DNA of 64,000 nucleotides from Pascua guehoae (GCA_001600415.1 BCJX01000018.1:176310-240309), one strand, 5' to 3'; shown: positions 34,796 to 47,142, counted from the first letter of the stretch. Numbers and translations are program-made. The notes: generated by a model from the sequence alone, not told the origin.

Positions 34796-35998
34796 CTACC
34801 GCCCGGCACGAACCCCATCGTCCCACGTGGGATCATACTGCGGCGGCACCTCGACAGGCCCAGGATCGGGCACGACGCGCCCCGCATCCTGCGCCTGCGC
34901 GGAGGGACTAGATCCATGAAGGACAGTGAACTTGTACGCAGCGTGGCCGGGCGACACGGGATGTTGGGCCAGGCCATGCTGGGACGTTTGCGGCGGTAGT
35001 GGAATCGCGGGGGCAGGGCGCAGCGAACCCTTTGTCGGGCGCGTGTAGGGAGTGATGAGTGTGTTCAGGTAAGGAGCGTTGTCCGGGGGCTCGTCAATCT
35101 CGAACCCCGGGTCGTGTCTGTGTGTGAGCCATGCGGGACGTTGTTGACGGGTGGTATAGGCCAGGTGCGCTTACACTAATTTAGAAGAATTTGCCTTTTG
35201 CCGCCTCAAGAGCCACACGATCAGGCCGGTCACGAGGATGAGTCCTGCAACACCGCCCAGCTGCGTGTTAGAACAAGTGCAGAGGGCAAGGGGGTTCTGG
35301 CACGGTACTCACGACTCCGCCCACGATGCCGCCGATGTTGGGGGCCGAGCCAGAGTCTGAGTCCGAGCCTGACCCCGAGTCCGAGTCCGAGTCCGAGCCT
35401 GAACCTGGGCCAGAATCGGAGCCAGAGCCAGAGTCGGAGCCAGACCCAGAGCTCGAGCCCGTGTTGCTGGGCCCAAACCCAGGCAACGTCGCCGTGGACC
35501 CACTACCGGTCGTATTCGACCCGACGGTATTATTCAGCCTGGTGGTCAGCGCCGCCCAAGTCGAGCTAGAGTCCACATACTCGTCCCAGGCCACCACAGC
35601 AACATTGCCCGACCGCCCCTTGCCGTTGTGGAGGTCACACAGCGTGTCGATGCTGTATACGCTGCTCGTCAAATATTGGTACGAGGAAAAGTTGAGTGCG
35701 GTCCTCTCGACCAGTACACAGTTGACACAGCGCGCCCAGTCGTCGACCCAGTTGTTCTGGGAACAGTCAGCGTACGGCACTGCCATGTATACGGAGGCAG
35801 GGAGCGGTGGCATGGGGCTGGTAGCATCTCACCCACCTCACAACCCTCGTGTACGCATCGTGTAAGCTGGAGTGGAGTGGCGGACGTGTTCATGAAGCAG
35901 CTGTCCACAAGCGGGGCCGTTGGCCCGCAGGGGCTGACGCACGCGGGCTCGACGCTGTCCACCCAGGAGTACGGTGAAGACACGGCCGGTAGGGACAT
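34796..35998 (-). CDS. Ser/Asp/Gly-rich single-pass membrane protein
   Basis: Exons 35998-35837, 35756-35313, 35260-35175 and 35117-34796 join in frame to 337 residues. The N-terminal ectodomain (residues 1-125) contains several Cys (SPCGPTAP, LTRCVHEGCE, ARCVNCVL) and N-glycosylation sites. A stalk of Ser, Gly, Asp and Pro follows (about 150-200). Exon 3 encodes one membrane segment (LGGVAGLILVTGLIVWLL) followed by RRQK. The cytosolic tail is Pro-rich. The layout (Cys-containing ectodomain, Ser-rich stalk, one membrane pass, short tail) resembles fungal cell-wall sensors or glycoproteins, but I recognise no named family. Oddly, no N-terminal signal peptide is seen with this ATG, so either a 5' exon is missing or the protein is inserted through its internal segment. 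No clear Wsc or Mid2 motif. Confidence 0.72.
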
Positions 35999-37062
35999 TG
36001 TAAAGAGAGGGTGTGCTGTTGTTGTGGATGCAAGCCAGCGTTGTTCACTGGAACAATAACTCGTACTGGATTGCCGGCGCGGGGCGGCTTGCTTGGGTTG
36101 CCTGGGGCACTTCTTTGGGCGGCACTGTCCACAGCCATCCCCCCGTGGGATGCGGCTTATCGCTCACTCACCCTGCCCGACGCAGCGATACAGCAGCATG
36201 GCTCAGCGATAATGTGCACGTTAGGGGACAGGGGGGAGGTGGGTGTCGGAAAGCTTGGCGCGCGGGGGTTTTGTGGCCCGTGCAGGGCTTGGCTTGGCAT
36301 CTCAAAGCCGGTGCCCCGCGGTGCCACCTTTGGGTCACGAGGAGCCGCTTGTTGACAGGCGGTCCTCGCGGGTGGCGCAGCACATGGGCGGCGGCACAGG
36401 CTTGACGTCAGTGGTTGTTGAATAGTGTATTTTTCGTTAATCGAAGTATTATAGGGGCAATCCAGAACAGGAATGGTGCCAGGACGTTGTGACGGGAGAG
36501 AAACGTAGAGGGCTACTTCTTTTGGCCAATACGAGGTTTCCAAAGACAACAGACTAATTTTGCAACAGGAATGGGCCCCTGTGACATCGTGCCAGGACAG
36601 GATTTTTGCTTTGTGGTGCTTCACCCAAGTCTGCAGTCAGTCCAGTCCAGTCCCACGTCTACGTTTCCGGAGCCGTGCACCGATGTATCTATAGAGGCAT
36701 TGCCTGAGGCAACTCATCAACGTCGATGAGCAACCGAACACCCATGATAGCTGGCGAACTATTGGAATGTCTTCCATGTTGATGTTGAAGGACTCAAAAG
36801 GCGCTTGAGCAAGCCAGCAAGGGTCATGGTGAGCTCCATGGATCAGACATTGTCAATGCGCATGGGTAGAGGCTTCTCAACGTCCGTATCTGTCCGTATC
36901 TTCCCCTCGCTGAACGGTCAGTGGTACATCTTGATACTTCCGAACGTGCATGACGCTACTTGGCAGCTGGGTTTCGTTGATACCCGATAGGATTACGGAA
37001 AGCGGCACATGTACAGCACAGCGCACACTCGCTCGTCATCCGGTATGGCGCCGACCCGCCAA
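35999..37062. other. Intergenic region
   Basis: Contains the promoter of the membrane-protein gene and about 600 bp of less GC-rich DNA (36420-37060). Open frames there are short, and I recognise no gene. Confidence 0.45.
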
Positions 37063-37812
37063 CTAGGCAAACTTCCAACCATCCTTTTCCAGCGCGGTCT
37101 TGGCCGCCTCGAGGTCGTTGGTCGTTACCAGTATGTACTCTGTGTTCCTTGGACGTTAGAGCTGTCGCCGAAGGGACGGGAGTGCGGGGGAAGAGCTCCA
37201 GAAGGCCGGGTTTGAGATCACGGGTTTCCAAGAGTTGTTCACGCGGGGTTGCTACTCACCAAGTGGAGATGGTGAGAATGGCAACCTTGGCCTCTTTGAG
37301 TACACGCGGAATTTCTGCCTGCACACCGACCATATCTGCTGTGAGCTTATGTTCCAGAGTCGGGGGGTTTCACCGGAAGAGCTACTGCGGCGCTACGCCC
37401 ATCTGACTCGTCACTGCAGCCATTTAAAGCTCGCTCTTGCACCGCATCAGTCATGAAGTATCGCTCCCCACCTCGTGCTTCCGCACCACAAAACCCTCGG
37501 CCTAAAATTTCCCACCAACTCACAATGCTCTAGCGGCCCCTTGACCCTCAACGAAGTAAACGGCCCACCACAATCGCCCGACTCTGGCATCCCCATCCCC
37601 GCAGCCGCCAGGGCCTCCTTGGTGGCGAGGACACTCAGCTCCTCCTCGGTGCGGGTCACGCTCACCCACCCGCCGTCGCCCTGGAAGAGGGACGAGGGTA
37701 CGTCGGTGGACACTGGGTACTTTGAGATCCACAGCGGGTGCGAGCCAGTCAGAAGCGCCAGGATGGGCAGCGACTTGTCGAGCGTGAAGGGGGCGTCGGC
37801 ACACTTGGGCAT
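37063..37812 (-). CDS. Small ACT-domain protein
   Basis: Exons 37812-37524, 37338-37260 and 37147-37063 join in frame to 150 residues. The N-terminal half contains WISKYPVSTDVPSSLF and GGWVSVTRTEEELSVLAT. The C-terminal half has KGPLEH, then SDMVGVQAEIPRVLKEAKVA, ILTISTWNTEYILVTTNDLE and a final helix. The pattern 'GPL..., ...IP..L..A....L.IST..TEYILV' is that of fungal and bacterial ACT-type small-molecule-binding proteins related to CASTOR-like ACT modules. Ligand unknown. Intron 1 (37523-37339, 185 nt) is long for this window. A minus-strand TATA box lies about 90 nt upstream of the ATG. Divergent from the beta-glucosidase gene. Confidence 0.82.
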
Positions 37813-37900
37813 TGCGGGTGGGGTGTGTGTGGGCGTTTCGTAAATGCCGATGAGTGAGATGGGTCAGTAGGATGAGTGCGCTCTGAGAACTCGCAGAGGT

Positions 37901-37909
37901 CTTTTTATA
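37901..37909 (-). promoter_or_regulatory. TATA box of the ACT-domain gene
   Basis: The minus strand reads TATAAAAAG about 90 nt upstream of the ATG at 37812. Confidence 0.6.
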
Positions 37910-38174
37910 GTTGGAAGGTGGTGGTGAGAGGTGGGTTGGTTGCATGTGGTGCACGTTTGGGTGACCGCAGTTGACTGGGTGCAATGCCGAGAGCCACGTT
38001 CAGTGATCGCCCGAAGAGGGGACCCCGCATTCCCCGCCATGACGTCATGAAACTTTGGATCTGATCATGTGTGTGATCACCTCGTTGCTGGTTGCTTGAT
38101 GCTCTGAACGCAGGCACACATCTTGGCAACGCCTTATTGACGACGCTTCCATCTCTTCTACATCGCCGTTCATC

Positions 38175-41051
38175 ATGTGGAAGCCAATCCACTTCCTCGT
38201 AGGGATAGCCGAGCTCCTGGGCTACTCTCCCATTCCATCCGCCCCACCCGACGCACCTTACGCCCCGCTCGAGCCTGGAACTGTTGCAGCATGGGCAGTC
38301 GCGCGCGACCGGGCAGCGAGTCTCGTGGCCAACATGACGCTCGTCGAAAAGGTCAACCTCACGTCGGGAGTCGATGGCCCATGTCAGGCCAACTCGGGGA
38401 GCGTTCCGCGTCTTGGTATTCCGAGCTTTTGCTATAATGACGGGCGTGCGTGCACTTTTCCGTTGTTGTGGAAGGCGTGGTTTAGACATGCAGCGGAGTG
38501 GCTTGCCAAAGCCGCACTGGTACTGACACTGACACAGCTGCGGGGCTGAGGTATACCGACTTTGTGACCCAGTACCCATCGCAGTTTACGTTAGCGATGA
38601 CCTGGGACCGCAGTTCCATCTGGGACATGATCGAGCACATGTCGGCCGAGTTTGCAGCCAAGGGCGTCAACGTCGAGCTTGGTCCGGTACGTCTGCGAGG
38701 TTTGATGTCCGACGTGTACTAGAGGTCATGCTGACAGACAAAGCTCACAGGTGGCCCACTTGGGCGATCGTAAGCCCACCCACGCGTACAACCCACTCAC
38801 ACCAGACCGTTTGGCGGCCGCAACTGGGAGGCGTTCACGCCCGACCCGTACCTGTCCTCGACCATGTCGTACATTGCCATCCGCGCGGCGCAATCGTCGG
38901 GTCTGATCGCATGTGCCAAACACTACTTTTTGTACGAGCAGGAACCCGTATGCGACGGCCCGCTGAAGGAGGGGCACCGGACTGGGTGCGCCGATGTCCA
39001 CTCTATGGTAGATGGTGGGTTGTTGCCCAACTGAGATGTGGTGCTGAATCGCACAGACAAGACGGTCAAGGAACTGTATCTGCCCAGTTTTGCAGAGGCG
39101 GTTCGCGCGGGCGTCGGGGCGGTAATGTGCTCGTACAACCAGATCAACGACACGCCGTCGTGCCAGAGCAGCGACTCGATGACGCGCATCCTCAAGGACG
39201 AGCTCAACTTCCAGGGCTTGTGAGTGGCTAATCGACAGGCGGCCGTTGACAGCCAGCGTTTTGAGCGACTTTGGCGGAACACACTCGACAGTCGAGTCTG
39301 CCAACGCCGGAATGGACCAAGAGCTCCCTGGGACGTATTTCTGTGAGTGTTTCGGTGCCACTGCGCCTGCTGATACTAGACGGCGATCGACTTACAAAAG
39401 CCGTCAAGGCTGGTGATGTCTCCGAGAAACGCCTGGACGACATGGTGACGCGCATTCTCACACCGTGGATTGCAATGGGCCAGGCGGACAAGTGGCGTGC
39501 GCCGTCATACACACGGTGGGGTTTGGCCGACGAGGTCCACGTCAACGGCCGAGTGTACCACAACCTGCACGAGGACAATCGCCAACCCGAGACGGCCGAC
39601 CTGGCACGGCGTGTTGCGGAGCACTCGCACGTGCTGCTCAAGAACGACGGTGTCCTCCCTCTCAACTCTACTGTGCGGCGCATCGGCGTGTTTGGCACCG
39701 ATGCCGACTACCCGGTGACCATCTCTGGATGTGGCGGCGACCTGCTGTGCCGCGAGGGCTCGGAGCGGTGGCACTGGAACGGCACCGTGACCATCGGGGG
39801 CGGCTCGGGTGCCGCATACGCGACATACATTGTCCCGCCGATCGAAGCCATTTCACTCCGTGGGCGCGCTAAAGGCTTGAGAGTGGACCACGTCCTGCGG
39901 GATGACGCCACCTTCTTCCCCGCCATCTCAGAGGTTGCGGGAAGTGTGCAAGTGTGCCTCGTGTTTGTGAGCGTCTTCCTCGTCGAGGGCTGGAACCGGG
40001 AAACCCTCCTCCTCGACCACGATGGCGAGGCCCTCATCAAGCACGTCGCGGATACGTGTGCCGGAGACGTGGTGGTTGTCATCCACGCCGGCAGACAAGT
40101 CACCGTTGAGGACTGGATCGACCATCCAAAGGTCAAAGGCGTCATCTTTGCCGGCTATCCAGGACAGGAGAGCGGCAACGCCCTCGCCAATATCCTCTGG
40201 GGCGGCGTCAACCCCAGCGGCAAGCTGGCGTTTACGATGGGGCGGCGTGAAGAAGACTGGCCGCCGGGAAACGTTCTGCGCAAAAAGGTGCGTCCAGTAC
40301 GACCAGCAGCGTCGCATCACCGACGTCTTTGAGAATACAGCATGGCCCGCACTCCCGCCCACTGTGTGGCTGACAGCCAACACTATGCTGACCCCCCAAT
40401 AGCCGAAACACGGCCCCCCACGTGCAGAGTTTACCGAGCGCCTCGCCATCGACTACAAGTGGTTTGACTTGCAAAACATCAAGCCCCGCTTCGAGTTTGG
40501 TTTTGGCCTCAGCTACACGACCTTTGAGCTGCGCAGCCTCTCGGTGCGCAAAGAGCACCGTCCAGACAGGGACACGATACAGCCGACCAACGAGCGGCAC
40601 GTGGGATTTGGCGGCCTGTACGATGTGATTTACGTTGCCACCGTCGAGGTCGCCAACACCGGCGCTGTCAAGGGTGGAGAGGTGGCGCAGCTGGTGCGTG
40701 CGAATATCATTGCTTGGCCCTTCACTTTACTCTCTCCGCTCGTCATCGCCCACTGCTTTACGTTTCATGTTCCATGCTCCGCTAGCCCTGCCAGATCCTA
40801 ACACACAGTACATCTCCTTCCCGCCCAGCGAGGCCGACCAGCCCCCGCGCCACCTGCGCGGCTACCGCAAGGTCTTTCTCTCTCCCGGCAGGCGTGCGAC
40901 CGCCGTGTTCCTGCTGCGCAAAAAGGACCTGAGCGTGTGGGACGTCGAGCGGCAGCTGTGGTATGTCCCCAAGGGCGAGTTTGTGTTCCACGTAGGCCAA
41001 AGCTCGCGCCTCCTCGTGCTGGACAAGAAGGTGTACATCGACCACACCTGA
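38175..41051 (+). CDS. GH3 family beta-glucosidase
   Basis: Hydrolyses beta-glucosides such as cellobiose. Nine exons join in frame to 783 residues: 38175-38445, 38538-38686, 38738-38769, 38806-39014, 39057-39219, 39257-39342, 39380-40287, 40403-40693, 40809-41051. The start may be a signal peptide (MWKPIHFLVGIAELLGYS). Domain blocks in order: GPCQANSGSVPRLGIPSF, NDGPAGLRYTDF, GGPLGRSPFGGRNWEAF, CAKHYFLYEQE, then VLSDFGGTHSTVESANAGMD, whose Asp is the catalytic nucleophile. The second domain has HVLLKNDGVLPLN and GYPGQESGNALANILWG; the C-terminal fibronectin-type domain starts near EFGFGLSYTTFEL. Exon 3 is a 32-nt micro-exon. The acceptor of the last exon (CACACAG at 40808) is chosen because it restores the frame and the LYISFPP-type block. 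Likely secreted. Converges on COQ9. Confidence 0.93.
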
Positions 41052-41312
41052 GAGTAAAGAGAAGGGGGACACTCGGTGTTCCCAGCCCTTATGGCCTGTA
41101 CACCTGTCAGAGATGATGATGTATGGTTCAACCTCGGCTGCGGCCACGTCCAAGTCGCGTCAGTGATGTCAGTTGCTGCGCTTGTCGAGTCTCAACCCGT
41201 CGGCATGTGGTCCCGCATCTATCGTGCATCGTACACTAGCTCCTACCCCGCGCCACCCCTTGACCGCCAACCGCCAACCTCGCCAACCCACCTCTGCCCC
41301 GTTTACACCCTC

Positions 41313-43159
41313 CTAGAAGCCCCGACTCCGCACAATACCAGCCACACTCCGTGTAAACAACTCGACAAAGCCAATCGCGCTCTCGGCCGCCCCCTCGACG
41401 CTGCGCGCCACGCCGCGCAGGTCGTCCATGCGCTGCAGGTTGCGGCGCAGCGTGTTGAGCGCCGCGGGCAGGTGCGGGTTTGTGCCTGCCGGGTCGGCAT
41501 CGTGCGGGAACGGCTGGAGGAGGTGGGATTCTGTGCATGTCAGAGAGGGTTTGGTTTTCGGGGCTGGCCAGGGATTGGGCTTGTTTCTGTCATTGTCGAT
41601 GTGATCGACCTTGGGGGTCTGTCAATCGCGAGACTGGTCGATCCCGGTCGACACTCTTGTGTTCATGATTGTTCTCCGTCGTCCTCGGACGAGTCTTACT
41701 TCCCCAGTCTTCCCCTCTCCCAGTTATCCTCGTTGCTTGTTACCTCCGCCATGTTCCACTCTGCCTACACGGCCCTTCGTACCCCATGTGCAATGGAATA
41801 TGACCTCTCCCATCTGCTCATCTTATGGCCCAAGTCCACGTCTGCTCATCTTGCGCCCCAAGTCCTCGTTCATTCGCGGCCACACTTCCTTTCTCCATCC
41901 CGTCACTGTCCATCATCTCCTCGGTCCACGCCTGCCCTCCCATTAACCCCAATTCCATCACGCCAAGACCCACCCCACCCCAGCGCCCACACTCACCAGC
42001 CGACAAGTACGCCACCGCCAACCCCACCCGGCGTGTATACCAGTCCACCCCCGCCCCCGCATCCTCACGCATCACGCCCTTGCCCGCCGCGGGCGTGGCA
42101 TACACGGCCTCGTCGGCGATACGCCACGCGTACGCGGCCGGCGCGGCGGGGTTGGCCGTGACGATGGGCACGCGCCCGCCGACAGCCTCGATAAACGTCA
42201 GGTCCTCGTGTTCGTTGGCCGGGTGCAGCGGGTCGTTGGGGTGGTTTGCCGCGGCCCCCAGTCCTCGTGTCCCCTGGGAGCGGCGGCGGGCGAGCGAGAG
42301 CGCCTGCACGACCTGCGGGGGGATGGGGATCGTGGGGGTCGTCGTGGGGGCGGAGAGGAGGGCGTAGGCCTGGTGGTTAGTCTGTGTATGTACGGTCTGC
42401 GGGGGTTTGGACGGGACTGTACTTGAGCCAGGCTCGTAGCAGGGCTCGAAGTCAGACTCGCGGTCTTCAAGCCCGTCGTTGAATGCCACTGGCACATACC
42501 CGACCTGGAATATACTGGTCGGTCGTTCGAGTTCGAGCTCGAGCTTGTACCAGCTCAACTTCGGCTGGCTCCATACCAGTCCGCCTTCAGTTTGACCTCG
42601 TGTTCCCAACCTCGCGCTCTGCCTCCAACCCCGATGCAGGCGACCACGCGTTGTAGCAATGGTTTTTTTCCAGCCCTAGCTATGCCAATTCAGCCCCATG
42701 AGCCTGGCCATTACCACCTCGAGTCAAACTCGAGCTCTCCAGCCATGAACCCCTTCAGCTCTCCAGCCCCCAGCCCTGTCTTCAGCAACACCACCCCAAC
42801 AACACAACCCCCAACACTCCCACTCCGACCCCACCCACACTCACCTCGACGAGCTTATCCCCAACACCAGCACTCCACTCGAGCCGGCGCGCGAGCACGT
42901 CGCGCGCCAAGATGGACGCTCCCGCGCCGGGCTTCTTGGCCGCATCGCGCATAATCTCAAACCCGGCGTCCTCCCACGCGGCGACGAGGGCGTTTGGCCC
43001 GGCGCGCCCGGGGCCAAAGAGCGTGTCGACGACGGCCTCGGTGTCCCCGCCCTTGTATGCCGGGAGCTGCGCGAGGGCTGACGTGAGTGCCGCGCGCGTA
43101 AAGCTCGTGCGCGAGAGGTGCGGGAGGGCCTGGGTTAGGATGGCCGAGCGGAGGGACAT
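41313..43159 (-). CDS. COQ9: Coenzyme Q biosynthesis protein Coq9
   Basis: Lipid-binding protein of the mitochondrial inner-membrane CoQ synthome, needed by the Coq7 hydroxylase. Exons 43159-42845, 42369-41997 and 41530-41313 join in frame to 301 residues. The N-terminus (MSLRSAILTQALPHLSRTSF) both resembles a presequence and starts the TetR-like helical fold of Coq9. The central block has AYALLSAP, and GAGVDWYTRRVGLAVAYLSA corresponds to the conserved 'D..WYTRR..L..IY' of the family. The C-terminal exon is helical (LNTLRRNLQRMDDLRGVARS). Intron 1 is 475 nt, unusually long here and C/T-rich. The start is only 240 bp from the divergent MSD1 start, so the two mitochondrial genes share a promoter region. 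The Coq9 call is from motif memory; the C-terminal part is the least conserved. Confidence 0.85.
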
Positions 43160-43399
43160 GGTGCGAGTGTTGGTGGATAGACAAGAGTAGAGGTGTGAAG
43201 AGGGGTAGAGTAGTTTACACGGCGGTGGTGTGGTTACGACAGGCAGGCTGGGTTGGTTGATGGCCGGGTTGGGCCGGAGATTGCGAGATTCCTGCAAGAT
43301 TGGCGAGCAGGCGTGCCTGGCGGAAAGTTCCAAGTGACATCCGAGTTTACATCCAGAGAACCAAACTACCATTCAACCACTTGACCACACTCGACTCCT
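43160..43399. promoter_or_regulatory. Bidirectional promoter COQ9 / MSD1
   Basis: 240 bp separate the two divergent ATGs of nuclear genes for mitochondrial proteins. No obvious TATA box is seen in either direction. Shared regulation is inference. Confidence 0.5.
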
Positions 43400-46300
43400 A
43401 TGTCCGCGCTCGCCCTCCGCCGCACGGCACTGCGCGCCGAGGCCGTCCTTGGCCGCGGTGCTCACGTTACCCGCGTTGCTCCCTTGCGCGCCTCGCTGCG
43501 TGCGCTGACGCCACGGTTCTCGTCCACGAGCAGCACGAGCAGCAGTATCAAGCCCTTCTCGGTGCCGTCGGGGACGCTGCGTGCGCACCACGGCCCCCGC
43601 GCGCGCACCACGCACGAGATCAGCGACCTGGGACCCGACCTGATTGGGCAGCGTGTCGTGCTGGCCGGCTGGCTGCATGCTCAGCGGCGCGCGAGCGACA
43701 AGCTGCACTTTTTCACGCTGCGCACAGCACGGGGCCAGGTACAGCTGGTGGTGCGGGACGCGGCTGCGGCGGCGGGGCTGATGGCGTGGCCACTCGAGAG
43801 CGTGATCCAGGTGGAAGGCGTGGTGATTCCGCGCAAGTCGCTGGCAAAGGACGCGAGTGCGGCGTGGGACGCGGTCGAGGTCGAGCTGACGCAGGCGACG
43901 CTGCTCAACCCGGCCGACGCGCTGCCATTCTACCCCAACCGGCCCGGACAGCAGCTCGCCAACGAAGAGCTGCGGCAAGAGTACCGCTTCCTCGACCTGC
44001 GGAGGGACGAGCTCGCGGCCAACCTCCGCACGCGCAGCGAGGTCGCCCATGTCATCCGCACCACGCTCCACGAGCTGGGCTTTGTCGAGGTCGAGACCCC
44101 GGTCCTCCTCAACTCGTCGCCAGAGGGCGCGCGCGAGTTCCTCGTCCCCACCCGTGTTTCAACGGGAGACGCACCCGCATTCTACGCCCTTCCCCAAAGC
44201 CCCCAGCAGCCCAAACAGCTCCTCGTCGCCTCGGGCGCCGTCGACAAGTATTACCAGATTGCACGCTGCTTCCGCGACGAGGACGGGCGCAAAGACCGCC
44301 AGCCAGAGTTTACCCAGGTCGACATTGAAATGGCCTTTGTCGACGGCGCACCCCCGCAGACTCCAGCTTCGGCGGCTACCCCGGGCGAGACCCAGATGCG
44401 CTCGACGTGGACACTCGGCGGCGCCCAGGTCCGCGACGTTGTCGAGACGCTCATCAAGCGCATCTGGAAACAGGTAAAGGGCATCGACCTCGAGGGCTGG
44501 TTCCGCGTCATGCCCTACGACGTGGCCATGGACGTGTACGGATCAGACAAGCCCGATACACGCTACGAAATGTACACGCTCCCCATCGGGTACTATCCGA
44601 CCCTGTCGGACGCGTCCCTCGACAAGGTCTTGCTCGACCAGAGCCCCAGTACCGTCGAGTGGATGGTCACACCCAAGAAGTGGGCAGACGGGCTCGATGT
44701 CGCTGCGATTGCGGGGGATAACCAGTTTGTGAGTGGTTGGAGAGGTGGAGAGGCGGAGACGAGAGGTGGCAGAATTGGAGTTGGGTTAAGGGTGGAGAGG
44801 AGTGATGAGCGCGAGACGAGGATGGAAAAAGCGACAGGAGGACGGGAGCAGGAGGCCGGAGCAGGAGACCAGAGGGAGGCATGGAGACGAGGACGAGGAC
44901 GGGGACGAGGCAACGGGACGAGTGTGCAACTCCGGCCGCTACTACCTGGGCGACCTAGTCTGAAGCGGGGTGATGATGAGGCCGAGCCACCTCGGTGTCG
45001 AAGAGCACGAGGCACCCGCCTCACTGAGGAAGACGGCTGGCATGTCCGCGCAAGTGGGCGTTTGCCGTAGGGAATCGAACATTCCTTACTTTCACTACTA
45101 TTCTCAACCGAATACCGATCGTGCTTGGCTGCTAGCCGAGAAAACCGCTGCCCTCGACCCAGCACGCTCTGAAGTGCACAAATGGCCGCCGAAGCCAGAG
45201 TGTACAAACTGCGTCTTTTGCACTTTCCCACTTGTGGCCAAGTCTCCATCTCACATAAATCCCCCCGCATAAAACGTGACATGCGCCCCTGGCCCAACTT
45301 CGCCGCTGACGCCAGATCGACTATGTCCGGATCACGCCGGAGAACACACACTCGTGGTTGGCCGAGTCGGTGCTCACGCTCCCCCTGGGCCTGGCGTGCG
45401 ACCCGTCGCTGCCCGGCGGCGTCGAGCCCGGTGACGTCGTGTGGCTGTCGCGCCGGCCCAAGATTGCCGAGGGCGGGTGGACGCAGCTCGGCAGGTTGAG
45501 GGTGCAGATTATGGATCTGTTGGTGGAAAAGGGTGAGTGAGAGCCGGGCGAGCGAGAGCGAGCAGCGAGCAAAGCGAGAGCAAGAGATGCGAGCACAAGC
45601 AACGTGAAAGGAAGCAAGGCGAAAGGAAGCAAGGCGAGAGCGAGCTAGTGCCAACCTGCAATTGTAGGGGCGTACAGCGGGGGCGTGTAGGGGAGTGTGA
45701 TCGACGACGGGGTCGTGGCCGCGGACCGGAGAAAGGGCAGAGAGCTGCCAGAGCGAAAGCTGAGGCATGCTTGGCAAAGTGTCACGGGGCAATGCTGTGT
45801 GTGGAGAGCGTACGCGGCTTGATGAGCAGTTGTGCGGTGGTCAATCGCCTCTGTTGGTCCGTCTCGGGGTATACTGTGCTCGTCTCACCCCCTCCCCCTC
45901 AGCAACAATTTCTGAGCCCCCCGTCCCCTAACCCCACCCCAACCCCCCAAACCGACCAACCAACACCCCCCGGCCCAACTAACCCCAGGCCTCCACACCC
46001 TCCCGACCACCCCCCACTTCCTCTGGATCACAAACTTCCCCCTCTTCACACACGCCGACGAGGACAAGGCGGCCCTCTCGCGCGGCCGCTGGGCCGCGAC
46101 CCACCACCCCTTCACGGCGCCCGTGGCCGAGGACCTCGCCGAGCTCGAGGCCGGCAAGCCCGAGCGCGTGCGCGGCCAGCACTACGACCTCGTCCTCGAC
46201 GGCCAGGAGATTGGCGGCGGCAGCGTGCGCATCCACGACGCCAGGCTGCAGGAATACGTCATGCGCGAGGTGCTCCAGTTGGACGACGATGAGATGGGCC

Positions 46301-47142
46301 GCTTTGACCACTTGTTGCGCGCGTTGAGGTGCGGCGCGCCGCCGCATGGGGGGGTGGCGCTTGGTGAGTAAAGGCGTGGGGCAGGGCGTGAGCGGGNNNN
46401 NNNNNNNNNNNNNNNNNNNNNNNNNNNNNNNNNNNNNNNNNNNNNNNNNNNNNNGGGGGACGTTGCTGATTTGGTGATGGGGGGAGGCGGTGGGGACGGG
46501 GACGGAGACGGAGGTGGGCCCGAGGGGGTCGTCGATGGCGAAGACGCGTGAGGCTGGCTGCGAGAGCCCAGGTGCCAACTGCACCAACGCGGCCTACAAG
46601 ACTCGAGCAGTCTTGCAAGCCTACACGCCCTGGTGTGAGCTTTGGCATCGCAGCTTGCTTGGTCAAGCTCCCCAATGACCCGCTCCCCCAGACCCCAGCT
46701 CTTCCCGAGCTCGCCTCGAGTCTACCCACAGAACCTCCTCCCGCTATCTATTCGTCTTGTGCACCAAGGCTGCACCTACGCCCACCCCCAACGACATTAT
46801 TCTTCACCCCCACCCCACCCCAACCATCAGCGACTCTCCTAACCTCCTCTCCAACTATTACAAACCCACTAACACGCAGGCTTTGACCGCCTCGTCGCCA
46901 CCCTCGTGGGCGCCAAGAGCATCCGCGACGTCATTGCCTTCCCCAAGACGGGCTCGGGCGTCGACCCCGTCTTCAAGAGCCCCTCGCCGGCGTCCGCAGA
47001 CGTCTTGAAAGAGTATGGCCTCCAGGCTGCCAAGGGCGCAGTGGCGGCGCGTGCCAGTGAAGAGCCCAAGGGAGGGGCCAAGGACGAGGACGGGGTCCGG
47101 ACGGGAGAACCCAGTTATCCTATTCCGGATTTCAAAAACTAG
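43400..47142 (+). CDS. MSD1: Mitochondrial aspartyl-tRNA synthetase
   Basis: Charges mitochondrial tRNA-Asp. Exons 43400-44728, 45316-45532, 45989-46363 and 46880-47142 join in frame to 727 residues. The N-terminal ~70 residues are Arg/Ser/Ala-rich, fitting a presequence. The anticodon-binding OB fold follows ([20 protein letters not shown]). Class II core: motif 1 around [20 protein letters not shown], motif 2 [19 protein letters not shown], then the bacterial-type insertion domain, and motif 3 [20 protein letters not shown] near the C-terminus. FRDED with RQPEFTQ is characteristic of bacterial/mitochondrial AspRS rather than the cytosolic enzyme. Introns of 587, 456 and 516 nt are much longer than usual here. 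Intron 3 contains the run of N at 46397-46454. Convergent with PEX5. Confidence 0.95.
46397..46454. other. Assembly gap (58 N) in MSD1 intron 3
   Basis: Run of unknown bases flanked by G-rich sequence (…GCGGG and GGGGGACG…). Both neighbouring exons are complete and in phase, so the gap does not affect the protein model. The true length is unknown. Confidence 0.98.

Noticed and set aside
43300..44328. 342-codon plus-strand frame
   Set aside because: Out-of-frame shadow of MSD1 exon 1, which carries the class II synthetase motifs.
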